Source: a virus
DNA length: 20,383 bases
Virus record (IMG/VR): IMGVR_UViG_3300000477_000019
Span: 1 to 20,383 of that record
Strand: one strand, 5' to 3'
Made by a program: the position numbers and the translations under genes. The notes under the pieces are model-generated. The model saw nothing but the letters and a program-made list of their open reading frames with translations. It ran no database searches and was not told where the DNA came from. This document shows, piece by piece, positions 1-7,103 of this stretch. Every line of letters starts with the position of its first letter. Position 1 is the first letter of the stretch.

Positions 1-608
1 ATCGGGATAACCATGCCCAAGGCTCCAGCAAGTTCGTCGATCGTGGTTCTCCCGCGCCTCACTCCGGTGAACAGGATGTCCGCTGCCTCGTGCGCTTCCA
101 TGGACCCGCGTCCGTAGGCGATCACCGCTGTCTCAAGCAGGTCCGTGGCCGTTTTCAGGTCAGAGACGCCCGCTACCGCTAGGACCGCAGCGCCCTCAAG
201 AAACTCGATTGCCTTTCCCGCGTCCACACCGGCAGAGAGGATCGCGTACAGCGCGTGCACACCATCATCTCGTGCGATTCCGAACTCGCGGCTTACCTCC
301 CTCACCCCATGCGCAAGCTCTTGGCGCATTTCCTCGCCCACTTCAGGGATGAGGGTGTAAACCTCGGCCATTCCTTTCTCGAACTCGCGCCAAGCCTTAA
401 CGCCAGCGGCCGCTGTTGCTACAATTGCCGCGCCAGCCGCCACCATGCCGCGCTTGATGTACCTGTCCACGTTGTTGCCAAGCGTGCGCATCTGAGTCCC
501 GAAACGCTGGGCAAAGGTCTGCCCATGAGACTCAGCCTGGCTCAACTGCTGTTGCAGGTCGCGCTGGTTGATCGCTACGCGCCCGGCAATCGTGAACAGT
601 TCTAGCAT
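1..608 (-). CDS. Tail tape measure protein, N-terminal part (runs off the window)
   Basis: The frame is open from an ATG at 608-606 to the window edge, giving the first 202 residues. The ATG overlaps the TGA of the preceding chaperone extension (TGATG), which suggests coupled translation. Seen: an N-terminal helical stretch, an Ala/Val/Gly-rich hydrophobic segment at about residues 54-70, then a helical region ending in a GRTTIDELAGALG-like motif at about 186-197. That motif and the position after tail chaperones are typical of the TP901/PhageMin_Tail tape measure family. Such proteins set tail length, line the tail tube and can be injected into the host envelope. The rest of the protein, usually several hundred residues or more, lies beyond base 1, so total length and any C-terminal peptidase or lysozyme domain cannot be judged. 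Confidence 0.9.
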   Translation of the reverse strand, partial: MLELFTIAGRVAINQRDLQQQLSQAESHGQTFAQRFGTQMRTLGNNVDRYIKRGMVAAGAAIVATAAAGVKAWREFEKGMAEVYTLIPEVGEEMRQELAHGVREVSREFGIARDDGVHALYAILSAGVDAGKAIEFLEGAAVLAVAGVSDLKTATDLLETAVIAYGRGSMEAHEAADILFTGVRRGRTTIDELAGALGMVIP

Positions 609-988
609 CAGTCTACCTTCCTCTTCTTATCCATCTCAGCGATTCGTCGCGCCTTCTCAAAGCACTCCTCCACGCTGAGCTCCTCCTCGTACACCCGGTC
701 CGTGGGCTTCAGCCCGAGCATCCGGCACCACTCCGCAAAAGACATGGCCCGCTTGTCCCGCGTCTGCACGATGTAGTTCTGCCATCCTTGGAACGCTGCC
801 AGCTCTAGCCGCTCTCGGCTCTCCTCTGCCTGCTTTTCGGCCACTACTTCCGCGATCTCCACTAGCCTCGCGTAGCCGATCTTCAGGACTTCTTCGTCCG
901 TCCACCCGTACCTCGCTTGGATTTCGTCGACCCACTCCGCGATAGTTTGTCCAGCGCCCCGCTTGTCAGGACGTGCTTCAACTTGTCG
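608..988 (-). CDS. Tail assembly chaperone extension (GT-like), read by -1 frameshift
   Basis: This is the downstream half of a lambda G/GT-type chaperone pair. The open frame continues upstream of its first possible start (GTG at 862) without a stop as far as the slippery site at 988-994. The residues before that GTG look truly coding (an AEWVDEIQARYGWTDEEV stretch just ahead of it). The frame is exactly -1 relative to the upstream chaperone. If the ribosome slips, the fusion has 137 residues of the first gene plus 126 from this segment, 263 in all. By analogy with lambda gpG/gpGT, the extension would bind tail tube subunits while the shared N-terminal part binds the tape measure protein. 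Stop is the TGA at 610-608, overlapping the tape measure start. Internal start at 862 without frameshift is the alternative, but it would discard well-formed coding sequence. Confidence 0.8.
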   Translation of the reverse strand, partial: RQVEARPDKRGAGQTIAEWVDEIQARYGWTDEEVLKIGYARLVEIAEVVAEKQAEESRERLELAAFQGWQNYIVQTRDKRAMSFAEWCRMLGLKPTDRVYEEELSVEECFEKARRIAEMDKKRKVD

Positions 989-1398
989 AAAAAAGCCCGC
1001 AGATCCTCGTGCTCTGCCAGCTTGAATATAATGTCCATCTCGCTGCCCATCGGGAACAGGTCCTTGTCCTTCAGCCTCTCGGGGTCCTCTCCAATGAGGT
1101 CCGCGAGTAGCTGGAACGTCTCCTCTTCAGCGAACGGCAAGCAGGAGATCAGGATCCACGCCACTTTCTCAACCGTCAGTTGGTCCAGCGGCCCAGCTTC
1201 CGGCCCGATGGTCGCTATGCCGGCCGCGAGCACCCGAGCGAGCCTCATGGTGTGGATGATTCCGAGGCCCCCCATTTCATAGGTGGTCTGCGTGCCGTCC
1301 CGGTGCGTGATCGTGACCGTCGGCCGCTCGTTAAGGATCGCTGATTGCTCCTGCTTCCCCTCACCTTCGTTCGTGCCTGCTGCCTTCTTCTTTGCCAA
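883..1398 (-). CDS. Tail assembly chaperone (G-like)
   Basis: Encodes 171 residues. I chose the TTG at 1398-1396 because it follows an AAGGGGG ribosome binding site by five bases and lies just after the stop of the upstream gene (TAA 1411-1409). Longer readings upstream lie inside that gene in another frame. The N-terminus is Lys-rich and polar. A beta segment follows (about residues 28-45), then a helical body ending near residue 147 and a basic Ser/Lys/Arg/Gly tail that the frameshifted product would lack. Size, helical content and place directly before the tape measure gene fit a tail assembly chaperone, a cytoplasmic protein absent from the finished virion. Family assignment rests on context and general look rather than on a diagnostic motif. 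It carries a slippery site at codons 135-137. Confidence 0.75.
   Translation of the reverse strand: MAKKKAAGTNEGEGKQEQSAILNERPTVTITHRDGTQTTYEMGGLGIIHTMRLARVLAAGIATIGPEAGPLDQLTVEKVAWILISCLPFAEEETFQLLADLIGEDPERLKDKDLFPMGSEMDIIFKLAEHEDLRAFFDKLKHVLTSGALDKLSRSGSTKSKRGTGGRTKKS
988..994 (-). promoter_or_regulatory. Probable -1 ribosomal frameshift slippery site (T TTT TTC)
   Basis: On the minus strand the upstream chaperone frame reads GCT TTT TTC GAC, which contains the heptamer T TTT TTC in the classic X XXY YYZ phase. Slipping back one base puts the ribosome in the frame that stays open to 608. The upstream frame itself ends at TGA 885-883, about 100 bases later. The position in a tail assembly chaperone gene just before the tape measure gene is where many tailed phages carry a programmed frameshift. 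I did not establish a stimulatory hairpin or pseudoknot downstream. Confidence 0.75.
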
Positions 1399-1408
1399 CT
1401 CGTCCCCC

Positions 1409-2620
1409 TTAGTCCGTATCCCCAGGCTCGCCCAGGGTCCAGTACACGCGGATCGTGGCTTCTCCCGCATCACGGTCAGTGGTGAGGTCCATGAGAAGCG
1501 TCCGCTCCGCAGCTCCGATATGGCCCAGGTTCTCGAACACGTTACCGTCAGCGATTCCTGCTGACTCGATGTCCAAGTCGTTTGCGTAGCCGGCCCTCGT
1601 TGGGTCCCAGCCAATGTCGACCTGCGCGGTTGCTCCGTTGCCACCAGTGAACGCGGTCGTTGTCACCACGTCAATGCTCAGGACGTAGGCGTTAGCTGGC
1701 AGGACTCCGATCTCGATGTCCGCTCCCGTGTCCTCATAGTCGAATGCAAACTGCGTCACCATGAGCGCACCCGCGTTGGTCGCACCTGTGTGGCTCACGT
1801 TGCCCCCGACCTCAAGGTCCCCAGCGGCCGTCACGTCTCCGGTCTCGCCATCAACCTCGAACGTCGCTACCCCTCCGTCATCCACGACCTCAAGGAATCC
1901 GTGCGTGTCTCGCAGATCGGAGCCGATGCTCACGTTGGCCGCAAACATGGCGTTGCCCGTCTCTCCGTAAATCTCAACGAACGCCAGTCCCGCGTCGTTG
2001 TTGAGTTGCAGGTAGCCATGCGTGTCGGCAGTGTTGTCTCCAAGCACGAGAGTGGCAGCGATCATGGCGTTTCCGGATGCCCCGCTGAAGCTCATCTGCT
2101 CAACGCCGGCATCATTCACGATGGAAAGCACGCCATCACTGGACACGGTGTCATCACCGATCGTTACAGTCCCGGCAAACATCGCGCTACCGTCTTCCCC
2201 CGAGATGGTGGCGTACGTGTCGCCCGCAGCTTCGTCCACTACTATCAGCGATCCATCGCCTTGATCCTGTTCGCCAAGGGTGAGCGGCTCTCTCAGGGTC
2301 CAAGGCTCAGGGAACTCGGTTCCGGCGTGAACAGTGATCGTGCCTAGCACCTCAAGGTCCCCTGCCAAAGTTAGGTCACCCGTGGTTCTCGTCAGCGTTA
2401 TTTTCGGATCGCCAACCGGCCCGATCAGTACGTCACCGTGGAACCGTGCCCCGAGAAGAGTGTCCACTCTCCCGCTACGCGTGAGCCCACCGATCACGGT
2501 CCCGTCCGGAGCTGTCCAGGCAATCTCGTAAGACGCCCGAATCAGCTCATCATCCGCGAGGCCCACCACCGCCCCGAGGCCAAGTACCGCCGCAAGCATC
2601 GCTACGGCCAGTTTCCTCAT
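1409..2620 (-). CDS. Repeat-rich phage protein with a signal peptide, tail or surface
   Basis: Encodes 403 residues from the ATG at 2620, which follows an AGGAGG site by about five bases. An ATG at 2638 overlapping the upstream stop is possible but less well placed. Residues 1-22 look like a secretion signal: MRK, a hydrophobic Ala/Leu/Val core, and a plausible cleavage after Gly-Leu-Ala. A Gly/Asp/Thr-rich beta region follows, with about three and a half tandem repeats of 39-40 residues at roughly 125-265. Each contains a hydrophobic strand, a Gly-x-x-Gly-x-Ala-Met-(Phe/Ile)-Ala step and a Gly-Asp turn. The last ~115 residues resemble beta domains at the ends of phage surface proteins. It sits between the tail tube and the chaperone genes, so a tail decoration role is possible, but a signal peptide is odd for a virion protein. 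Function is unproven. Confidence 0.75.
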   Translation of the reverse strand: MRKLAVAMLAAVLGLGAVVGLADDELIRASYEIAWTAPDGTVIGGLTRSGRVDTLLGARFHGDVLIGPVGDPKITLTRTTGDLTLAGDLEVLGTITVHAGTEFPEPWTLREPLTLGEQDQGDGSLIVVDEAAGDTYATISGEDGSAMFAGTVTIGDDTVSSDGVLSIVNDAGVEQMSFSGASGNAMIAATLVLGDNTADTHGYLQLNNDAGLAFVEIYGETGNAMFAANVSIGSDLRDTHGFLEVVDDGGVATFEVDGETGDVTAAGDLEVGGNVSHTGATNAGALMVTQFAFDYEDTGADIEIGVLPANAYVLSIDVVTTTAFTGGNGATAQVDIGWDPTRAGYANDLDIESAGIADGNVFENLGHIGAAERTLLMDLTTDRDAGEATIRVYWTLGEPGDTD

Positions 2621-2637
2621 GGTTCCTCCTGTTCCCA

Positions 2638-3498
2638 TTAGCCTACCGGCCAGCGGATCTCGAACGGCACCAAGTCCAACTGGTTCACGTCGTAGTGCCC
2701 TTGGAACACGACCTCACTCACAACCTCGTCGCGAGGCGTGAAGTTGAGGGAGAGCTCGCCCGAACCGAGCACGTTGTAGAGGATGATCACGACAGGCGTT
2801 CCCCTACCTGTGACGGTCCCAACCAGCGCCACGTTCTCAACGTAGTGGTCAAGCGTGACCTCGCCTTGCGTGAGCTTGTGGTACGCCTCACCTGCGTTGA
2901 ACTCTTCGTCTCCGACAATGCTCGCGCCGTCGTCGTCATCCGAGTCCACTTTGAGGCCAGGCTGACCTGCGGACATCTCGAACGTGATCACGAGCTCCGT
3001 CGCAACCGCGTTGCGCAACTCAACGCTGGCAACAACGCCCGGCCCGTACAGGGCGTCGAGCGCCTGCTTGATCTCCGCAGCCGTCGACTCACCGTTGAGC
3101 TCCCACGTTGACGTGCCCAGTTTGCTGTCCTTGAGCTTGAACGTGTCAGCGTCGCTTCCCGTCAAGTCGATGTCGTACGTGGCGGCCTGAGCGTCCTCAT
3201 CCACCAGCTCAGAGTACATCCCCGGCAGTGCACGCTTCAGGTTCTCGTGGCCGAACTCCACAAGGTTCGTGCGCAGGACGGGCGCGATGCGCTCAACCCT
3301 CCGCAGCCCCTTCACCGGCCCCGGTGCCCCGTCAACCTCGATCTCACGGACAGTGATGCCCGGCTCGAATACGTTGCCTCCACGGGTCGCACCCAGCTTT
3401 GTTTCCTGGGGCGTACCGTAGTTCAACCATACTGCACCGGACTCCACCAACAGTCGTTCAGGGGTTTCCGGCGTCAGCCCCATGGTCCTAACGTCCAT
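2638..3498 (-). CDS. Probable major tail tube protein with inserted beta domain
   Basis: Encodes 286 residues from the ATG at 3498-3496, which follows a GGGGAGGTGA site and starts five bases after the upstream gene ends. A longer reading to 3558 would overlap that gene and lacks such a site. The N-terminus (about 15-75) and C-terminus (about 205-286) are beta-rich and fit a tail tube protein of the lambda gpV/TTP type, as does the place between the tail completion gene and the chaperones. Residues about 107-200 look like an inserted domain: strands, a TAAEIKQALDAL helix, then an Asp-rich loop (residues 185-190 include five Asp). This resembles the beta domains often inserted in phage structural proteins and probably projects from the tail surface. 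The tail tube call is mainly from gene order. Confidence 0.7.
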   Translation of the reverse strand: MDVRTMGLTPETPERLLVESGAVWLNYGTPQETKLGATRGGNVFEPGITVREIEVDGAPGPVKGLRRVERIAPVLRTNLVEFGHENLKRALPGMYSELVDEDAQAATYDIDLTGSDADTFKLKDSKLGTSTWELNGESTAAEIKQALDALYGPGVVASVELRNAVATELVITFEMSAGQPGLKVDSDDDDGASIVGDEEFNAGEAYHKLTQGEVTLDHYVENVALVGTVTGRGTPVVIILYNVLGSGELSLNFTPRDEVVSEVVFQGHYDVNQLDLVPFEIRWPVG

Positions 3499-3503
3499 GC
3501 AGT

Positions 3504-3977
3504 TCACCTCCCCAGTATGCGCGACACTTCCTTCAGTCGCGTGTACCGGAGGTCCCACACTGAAGTCCAGTGCTGGATCTCCTCTTCTTCCTCCGGCTGC
3601 GGTCCGTCATCCATCCACCAGAGCGCAAGCCGTCCCTCATCCGTATGGAACACCCGTTCGTCCAGGAGCGTCATCAGCCTGCCCCTCACCTGAGACAACA
3701 GCTCAAATCTCATGCTGTGATCCCACGCGTCCAGGTACAGCGTGCCACTTCCCACCTCCGGCCCGCCCTCCGACCTCATCCGAACGCGGTACACGAGATA
3801 CGGAAACCTGTGCTGCCTGGGGGCCATGACATGATGAACTCTTGGCGCAAGCGGCTTTCCTTGTCCCTCTCCCGGCGGAACGCCCATGATCTCAGCAAGG
3901 GTCTCATCCTCCACCAGCACGTCCCATATAGCTTGGCGAATCGCTGCCTGCAGGTCAGGATGCTTATCGCTGCTCAC
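3504..3977 (-). CDS. Tail terminator / tail completion protein (gpU-like position)
   Basis: Encodes 157 residues. The GTG at 3977-3975 overlaps the upstream TGA by four bases (GTGA), with an AAGGAG site inside the upstream gene. The N-terminal helix (HPDLQAAIRQAIWDVLVEDE) is followed by beta strands (FPYLVYRVRM; TLYLDAWDH), a helix with QVRGRLMTLLDE and a final strand. This arrangement is that of tail terminator proteins (lambda gpU, DUF3168 and related families), which cap the tail tube and join it to the head connector. Its place after an HK97 gp10-like gene and before the tail tube gene is the usual one. I see no catalytic motif and none is expected. Confidence 0.65.
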   Translation of the reverse strand: MSSDKHPDLQAAIRQAIWDVLVEDETLAEIMGVPPGEGQGKPLAPRVHHVMAPRQHRFPYLVYRVRMRSEGGPEVGSGTLYLDAWDHSMRFELLSQVRGRLMTLLDERVFHTDEGRLALWWMDDGPQPEEEEEIQHWTSVWDLRYTRLKEVSRILGR

Positions 3978-4390
3978 AGGAACGCTCCTTCAAGGATGGC
4001 CCTGACCTCACGCCGGTTCTCGGCAAACAGCCTGCTCATCCACGGCCTCGGAAGTACGTTCATGGTTCCGACTTCCAAGTCTCTGCCGTAGAAAAGCGGC
4101 GTCCCCATGTACCCGGCAACCCACTCTGCGTCCCTTGTCATCGCGGTATCCAAGCTGTCCCTCAAATCCCCGAGGCGCTCGGCCGGAGGTTCTCCCGGTG
4201 CTGAAGCCTGGTAGTAGCGGTTCGTGCCAGGGATTTTGTAGAACCGACCTGTCCTTGGTCCGGTCAGCATCCTTCGGCCGACCTGCTGAAGGTAGGTCAC
4301 GGCTTGCGCCACGGCCTCCTCCGCATCCGCAGACATATCCCGCTCTACCTCAATGCGGTAGGACTGAAAGTCCGCGCCGCCCGGCTTCAT
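3974..4390 (-). CDS. HK97 gp10-like head-tail joining protein
   Basis: Encodes 138 residues from the ATG at 4390-4388. This ATG overlaps the upstream TGA by four bases (ATGA) and follows a GAGGGAGGG site. The longer reading to 4417 has no comparable site. The long N-terminal helix (about residues 15-35), a Gly/Pro/Tyr-rich middle (GRFYKIPGTNRYYQASAPGE) and a C-terminal segment with LPRPWMSRLFAE then a helix match the HK97 gp10/connector family, where a loop rich in aromatic and Pro residues followed by xRP(W/F) is typical. These proteins form part of the neck between portal ring and tail tube. The gene lies in a tight cluster of four small neck genes. Confidence 0.8.
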   Translation of the reverse strand: MKPGGADFQSYRIEVERDMSADAEEAVAQAVTYLQQVGRRMLTGPRTGRFYKIPGTNRYYQASAPGEPPAERLGDLRDSLDTAMTRDAEWVAGYMGTPLFYGRDLEVGTMNVLPRPWMSRLFAENRREVRAILEGAFL

Positions 4391-4746
4391 GGGATACCCT
4401 CCCTCTTCCACCTGCACAGCACCTTGGTCCAGTGTCCGTGGGGCATGTGCAGTAGCTTATCCGGAGGACTCACGGGTACAAGACGCTTTCCCTCGCCCGC
4501 GTAGTCGATCTCGAACTCCGTGGGCTCATCCGCCCCGAACTGGAACTCAGCGTCCCCGTCGAACAGGAGCATGATGTCCACTTCCCCGTACACTTGTGCA
4601 AAACGCACCCGTGCACGTGAGCTGAGGGGTGCCATTCGCGCCCAGCGTTCCTCTCTCAGGGTGCGTGAGAACTGCCGCCCGTCAGAGCCATGCTCAAAGC
4701 CGACGTCGTACACCCGAACCTTCACGGCTCCTGTGCTCGACCTCAT
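4387..4746 (-). CDS. Small neck protein, probable head closure (stopper)
   Basis: Encodes 119 residues. The ATG at 4746-4744 overlaps the upstream TGA by four bases, and the stop overlaps the next start by four bases, so it is translationally coupled on both sides. The protein is predicted beta-rich (VKVRVYDVGFEHG; RARVRFAQVYGEVDIMLLF; FEIDYAGEGKRLVPV). It begins with an Arg-rich segment. Head closure proteins of siphoviruses (SPP1 gp16, lambda gpFII) are small beta proteins at this point in gene order, between the adaptor and the gp10-like gene. No specific family motif was recognised, so the role is inferred from position. Confidence 0.55.
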   Translation of the reverse strand: MRSSTGAVKVRVYDVGFEHGSDGRQFSRTLREERWARMAPLSSRARVRFAQVYGEVDIMLLFDGDAEFQFGADEPTEFEIDYAGEGKRLVPVSPPDKLLHMPHGHWTKVLCRWKREGIP

Positions 4747-5081
4747 AGCACCCCTCCGGGCGGCGGTTCACCGCTATCCTTTCCTGCCCTGATCAGCGCC
4801 TTGTTGAGTTCCTTCGCGTACTCCTGCTCCCAGTCAAGAGCCACGTACGTCGCGCTGGTCTCCCCAAAGCCTTCGCTGGCCGCAGTCCTCTCTATGCGTG
4901 ATGCGTTGGACGCCGCTTTATACAGGACAAGCCTGCGCCGGTCGGCCGCACTCAGGTTCACCCCGAAGCGCCGCTCGGCGAAGGCCACGTCCTGCTGGGC
5001 GTCTCTCAGCATCTCGTGCAGTGTCTCGTTGGACAAGACGCGCACACCCGCAAGATTCCTCAGCTCACTGAGAAGGCTCAC
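4743..5081 (-). CDS. Head-tail connector adaptor (gp6/gp15-like)
   Basis: Encodes 112 residues. Start is the GTG at 5081-5079 behind a GGGAGGTGA site. The protein is almost entirely helical, with Ser-Asn-Glu-Thr-Leu-His at about 17-22 beginning a long helix (LHEMLRDAQQDVAFAERRFG) and a second helix with DRRRLVLYKAASNAS. This matches the helical adaptor proteins that dock under the portal (HK97 gp6, SPP1 gp15), which usually follow the major capsid gene as here. The Pro/Gly-rich last ten residues are probably disordered. The assignment is from size, helicity and order. Confidence 0.65.
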   Translation of the reverse strand: MSLLSELRNLAGVRVLSNETLHEMLRDAQQDVAFAERRFGVNLSAADRRRLVLYKAASNASRIERTAASEGFGETSATYVALDWEQEYAKELNKALIRAGKDSGEPPPGGVL

Positions 5082-5107
5082 GACTCACCTCCCGGTGTTC
5101 GCGTGCG

Positions 5108-6226
5108 TTACACCCGCGTGTTGAGCCTCCCCACGTAGTCGATGCCCATCATCTGCGGCACCGCAGTGGCCTCTCCAAGCGTCCACACGACGCCCGGGTC
5201 CTCGCCTTCCTTGTACACGCGGACCACGAAGCGCGGGGGCTCGGACAGCTCACGGATCGCCGTCTGGTAGCCCTGCTGGTTCCAGATTTGCGCTGGCGTG
5301 GGGCCAAACAGTGTCTGACCCACTTGCACGTTCGGAGGCGGCAACAGTATGATGCAGTTCTCCGGAACAAGCGGGATCGTGTGGCGTTCCTTGGTGCGCG
5401 GGTCCTCGACCATAACCTTCACGTCGTAGGTCACGAAGTCCGGCAGGTTCATCTGCCGCAGGAGCGTCTGCAGCTCGCCGTCCAGGACCGGCCGCGTGGT
5501 GCCAAAGGTCTGAGCCCCGGTGTCATCCAGCACACGACCGTGGATCCATTCCTTCGTCTCGTTCTCGTTCCACAGCAGCTCGCTCCAAGTGGCGCTCCGG
5601 CAGATCGCCCGCGTGGGACGAACACCTGATTCCTCAGCGATCGTGTCGCAGAGGGTGCGAAGGTCGGTCAGCGGTGTCGCGGCACCAAAGTTGCTCCAAT
5701 CCGTTGAGGTTGTGAGCACGTTGACTGCTGGCCGCTGGTAGTCCAGCCGCACCTCCATCTCCGGAGTCCTGTACAGGACCTCGGCGTCAGCGAGTGCCTG
5801 CCAGCGAAGCCGCTCAACCCGCGCCGCGAGAGAAGCCACAACACGGTCCACGTCGTTGTACATACGCCGCACCGCATCCTTCATCTCGTTCGGAGCGCCG
5901 GAGCGCATCGCACGCTGGATTCGCTGGGCCTGCTTCACGTTGAGGTCGATCTTTTGCTTCATCGTGACCAGCTCACCGCTCACCTTGTCCATCTGCGAGA
6001 CTCGGCTCGCAACAGGTGCCGGAGAACTGAAGTCCACGATCGAAGCCATGACCGGGATCTCACCGTGTCCCCGCAGGTACTCGAACTCCAGGTCATCGGT
6101 CCGCTCCGTTGGTAGCAGTGTAGGTCCAAGATACTGATTCCTGTGATGAACCTGCGTCAGCTTGGCTTCGACGTACCCGAGCAACCGCGGAGCGCGGAAC
6201 TCTTTTAGGTTAAGTAGCTCTTCCAT
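5108..6226 (-). CDS. Major capsid protein, lambda gpE type
   Basis: Encodes 372 residues from the ATG at 6226, behind a GGGGGGAG site and ten bases after the upstream gene ends. The order of elements fits the Phage_cap_E family: an N-terminal arm (LLNLKEFRAPRL), a middle helical region (about 75-145) and then a conserved core. The core has a DYQRP step, a Trp-Ser-Asn-Phe segment followed by an aromatic-poor helix with DLRTLCDTI, and GVRPTRAICRSATWSELL. The C-terminal part carries VYKEGEDPGVVW and a terminal VGRL. This HK97-fold protein forms the icosahedral shell. It is preceded by scaffold and decoration genes, as in lambda-like head modules. There is no sign of an N-terminal delta domain; the separate scaffold gene serves that purpose. 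Confidence 0.88.
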   Translation of the reverse strand: MEELLNLKEFRAPRLLGYVEAKLTQVHHRNQYLGPTLLPTERTDDLEFEYLRGHGEIPVMASIVDFSSPAPVASRVSQMDKVSGELVTMKQKIDLNVKQAQRIQRAMRSGAPNEMKDAVRRMYNDVDRVVASLAARVERLRWQALADAEVLYRTPEMEVRLDYQRPAVNVLTTSTDWSNFGAATPLTDLRTLCDTIAEESGVRPTRAICRSATWSELLWNENETKEWIHGRVLDDTGAQTFGTTRPVLDGELQTLLRQMNLPDFVTYDVKVMVEDPRTKERHTIPLVPENCIILLPPPNVQVGQTLFGPTPAQIWNQQGYQTAIRELSEPPRFVVRVYKEGEDPGVVWTLGEATAVPQMMGIDYVGRLNTRV

Positions 6227-6235
6227 CGCTCCCCC

Positions 6236-7093
6236 CTAGTCCTTGATGTCGTAGTAGTCCGGGCCAAGCTCGCTCAGCGCCGGAGCTTCTACGAAGGTGA
6301 TCTCACTCAGTTGCGTGGTGAGCTGATCATCGTTGTCGACGAAGGTCGCCATAGGTGTCTTGTCGTACGTGGTCCCTCCGGTGTACCCGGAGTCTGAGCC
6401 CGCAGGGAAGCTCGCGATGAACCTCTCCCCGTTGGGACCCTCCGGCCTCGGGATCTTGTTGAAATACGGCAGCGCGTGAATGTTCACCCGCGCCCAGTCG
6501 ATGACTGCAACCTCCCCAGCCTTGTCCGTGACCTCAGCGTCAGAGAACGCCAAGAAGTCGGCGTCGCGCCCGCCTTCCAGGTTCTCCTCCATCTGCTCAA
6601 CCATGGCCGCTGTGCTCTCCAGGTCGTACGGCTCCGCCCAGCACCGCGAGTTGAACTCGCTGGCGTCAGAGTGCGTGTTCAGCCAGTCACAGAGCTCCTG
6701 CACGTTCCGGTCACCCGGCGTCTCCAGATTGATCGTGAGCTTGCCATCCGAGTACAGCACCTCGTCCTGGCTTGCATCCACGACCTCGACCGACAGGTCG
6801 TTGCCCCATACGCCGGTCTTGAGCGCAGTGACCACGAACCACGTTTCTTCAGCCGATGCTTGCGTCACTCCAACGACGCACTGCGCTCGTTTCGCGGGAG
6901 CGTACATGCGTGGGCTGAGCTGCCCGACAGGTGTTCCGGCTTCAAGGATCTTGCGTGCTTTACCCGCGATGGTTTCCTCGCGGACCTCATCCGGGTCGAT
7001 GGTCACGCCGCCCGTCTTGAGCCGAACAAAGTCGGAATCCAGCCAGCCGCGCCGCTTCACGTCCCACAGCGCTTCGGTCAGAATCCTGCTCAT
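6236..7093 (-). CDS. Probable capsid decoration protein with a beta-domain insertion
   Basis: Encodes 285 residues from the ATG at 7093 with a GAGGAGG site. Its place between scaffold and major capsid genes is that of head decoration proteins (lambda gpD). The segment around residues 43-61 (GKARKILEAGTPVGQL) and the C-terminal half (FLAFSDAEV, then VIDWARVNIHALPYF) are consistent with such a fold. Residues about 84-165 look inserted: a strand, VTALKTGVWGNDLSVEV, a second strand pair, then a DRNVQELCDWLNTHSD helix. This resembles beta domains seen inserted in many phage structural proteins. It would make the protein more than twice the usual gpD length and expose extra surface on the capsid. 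The stop is TAG (6238-6236). Alternative: a minor head protein of other function. Confidence 0.55.
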   Translation of the reverse strand: MSRILTEALWDVKRRGWLDSDFVRLKTGGVTIDPDEVREETIAGKARKILEAGTPVGQLSPRMYAPAKRAQCVVGVTQASAEETWFVVTALKTGVWGNDLSVEVVDASQDEVLYSDGKLTINLETPGDRNVQELCDWLNTHSDASEFNSRCWAEPYDLESTAAMVEQMEENLEGGRDADFLAFSDAEVTDKAGEVAVIDWARVNIHALPYFNKIPRPEGPNGERFIASFPAGSDSGYTGGTTYDKTPMATFVDNDDQLTTQLSEITFVEAPALSELGPDYYDIKD

Positions 7094-7103
7094 CTAAGCC
7101 TCC

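Noticed and set aside
883-1644. Chaperone gene starting at 1644
   Set aside because: The extra N-terminal part lies inside the upstream gene in another frame and looks non-coding, while TTG 1398 has a well-placed ribosome binding site.
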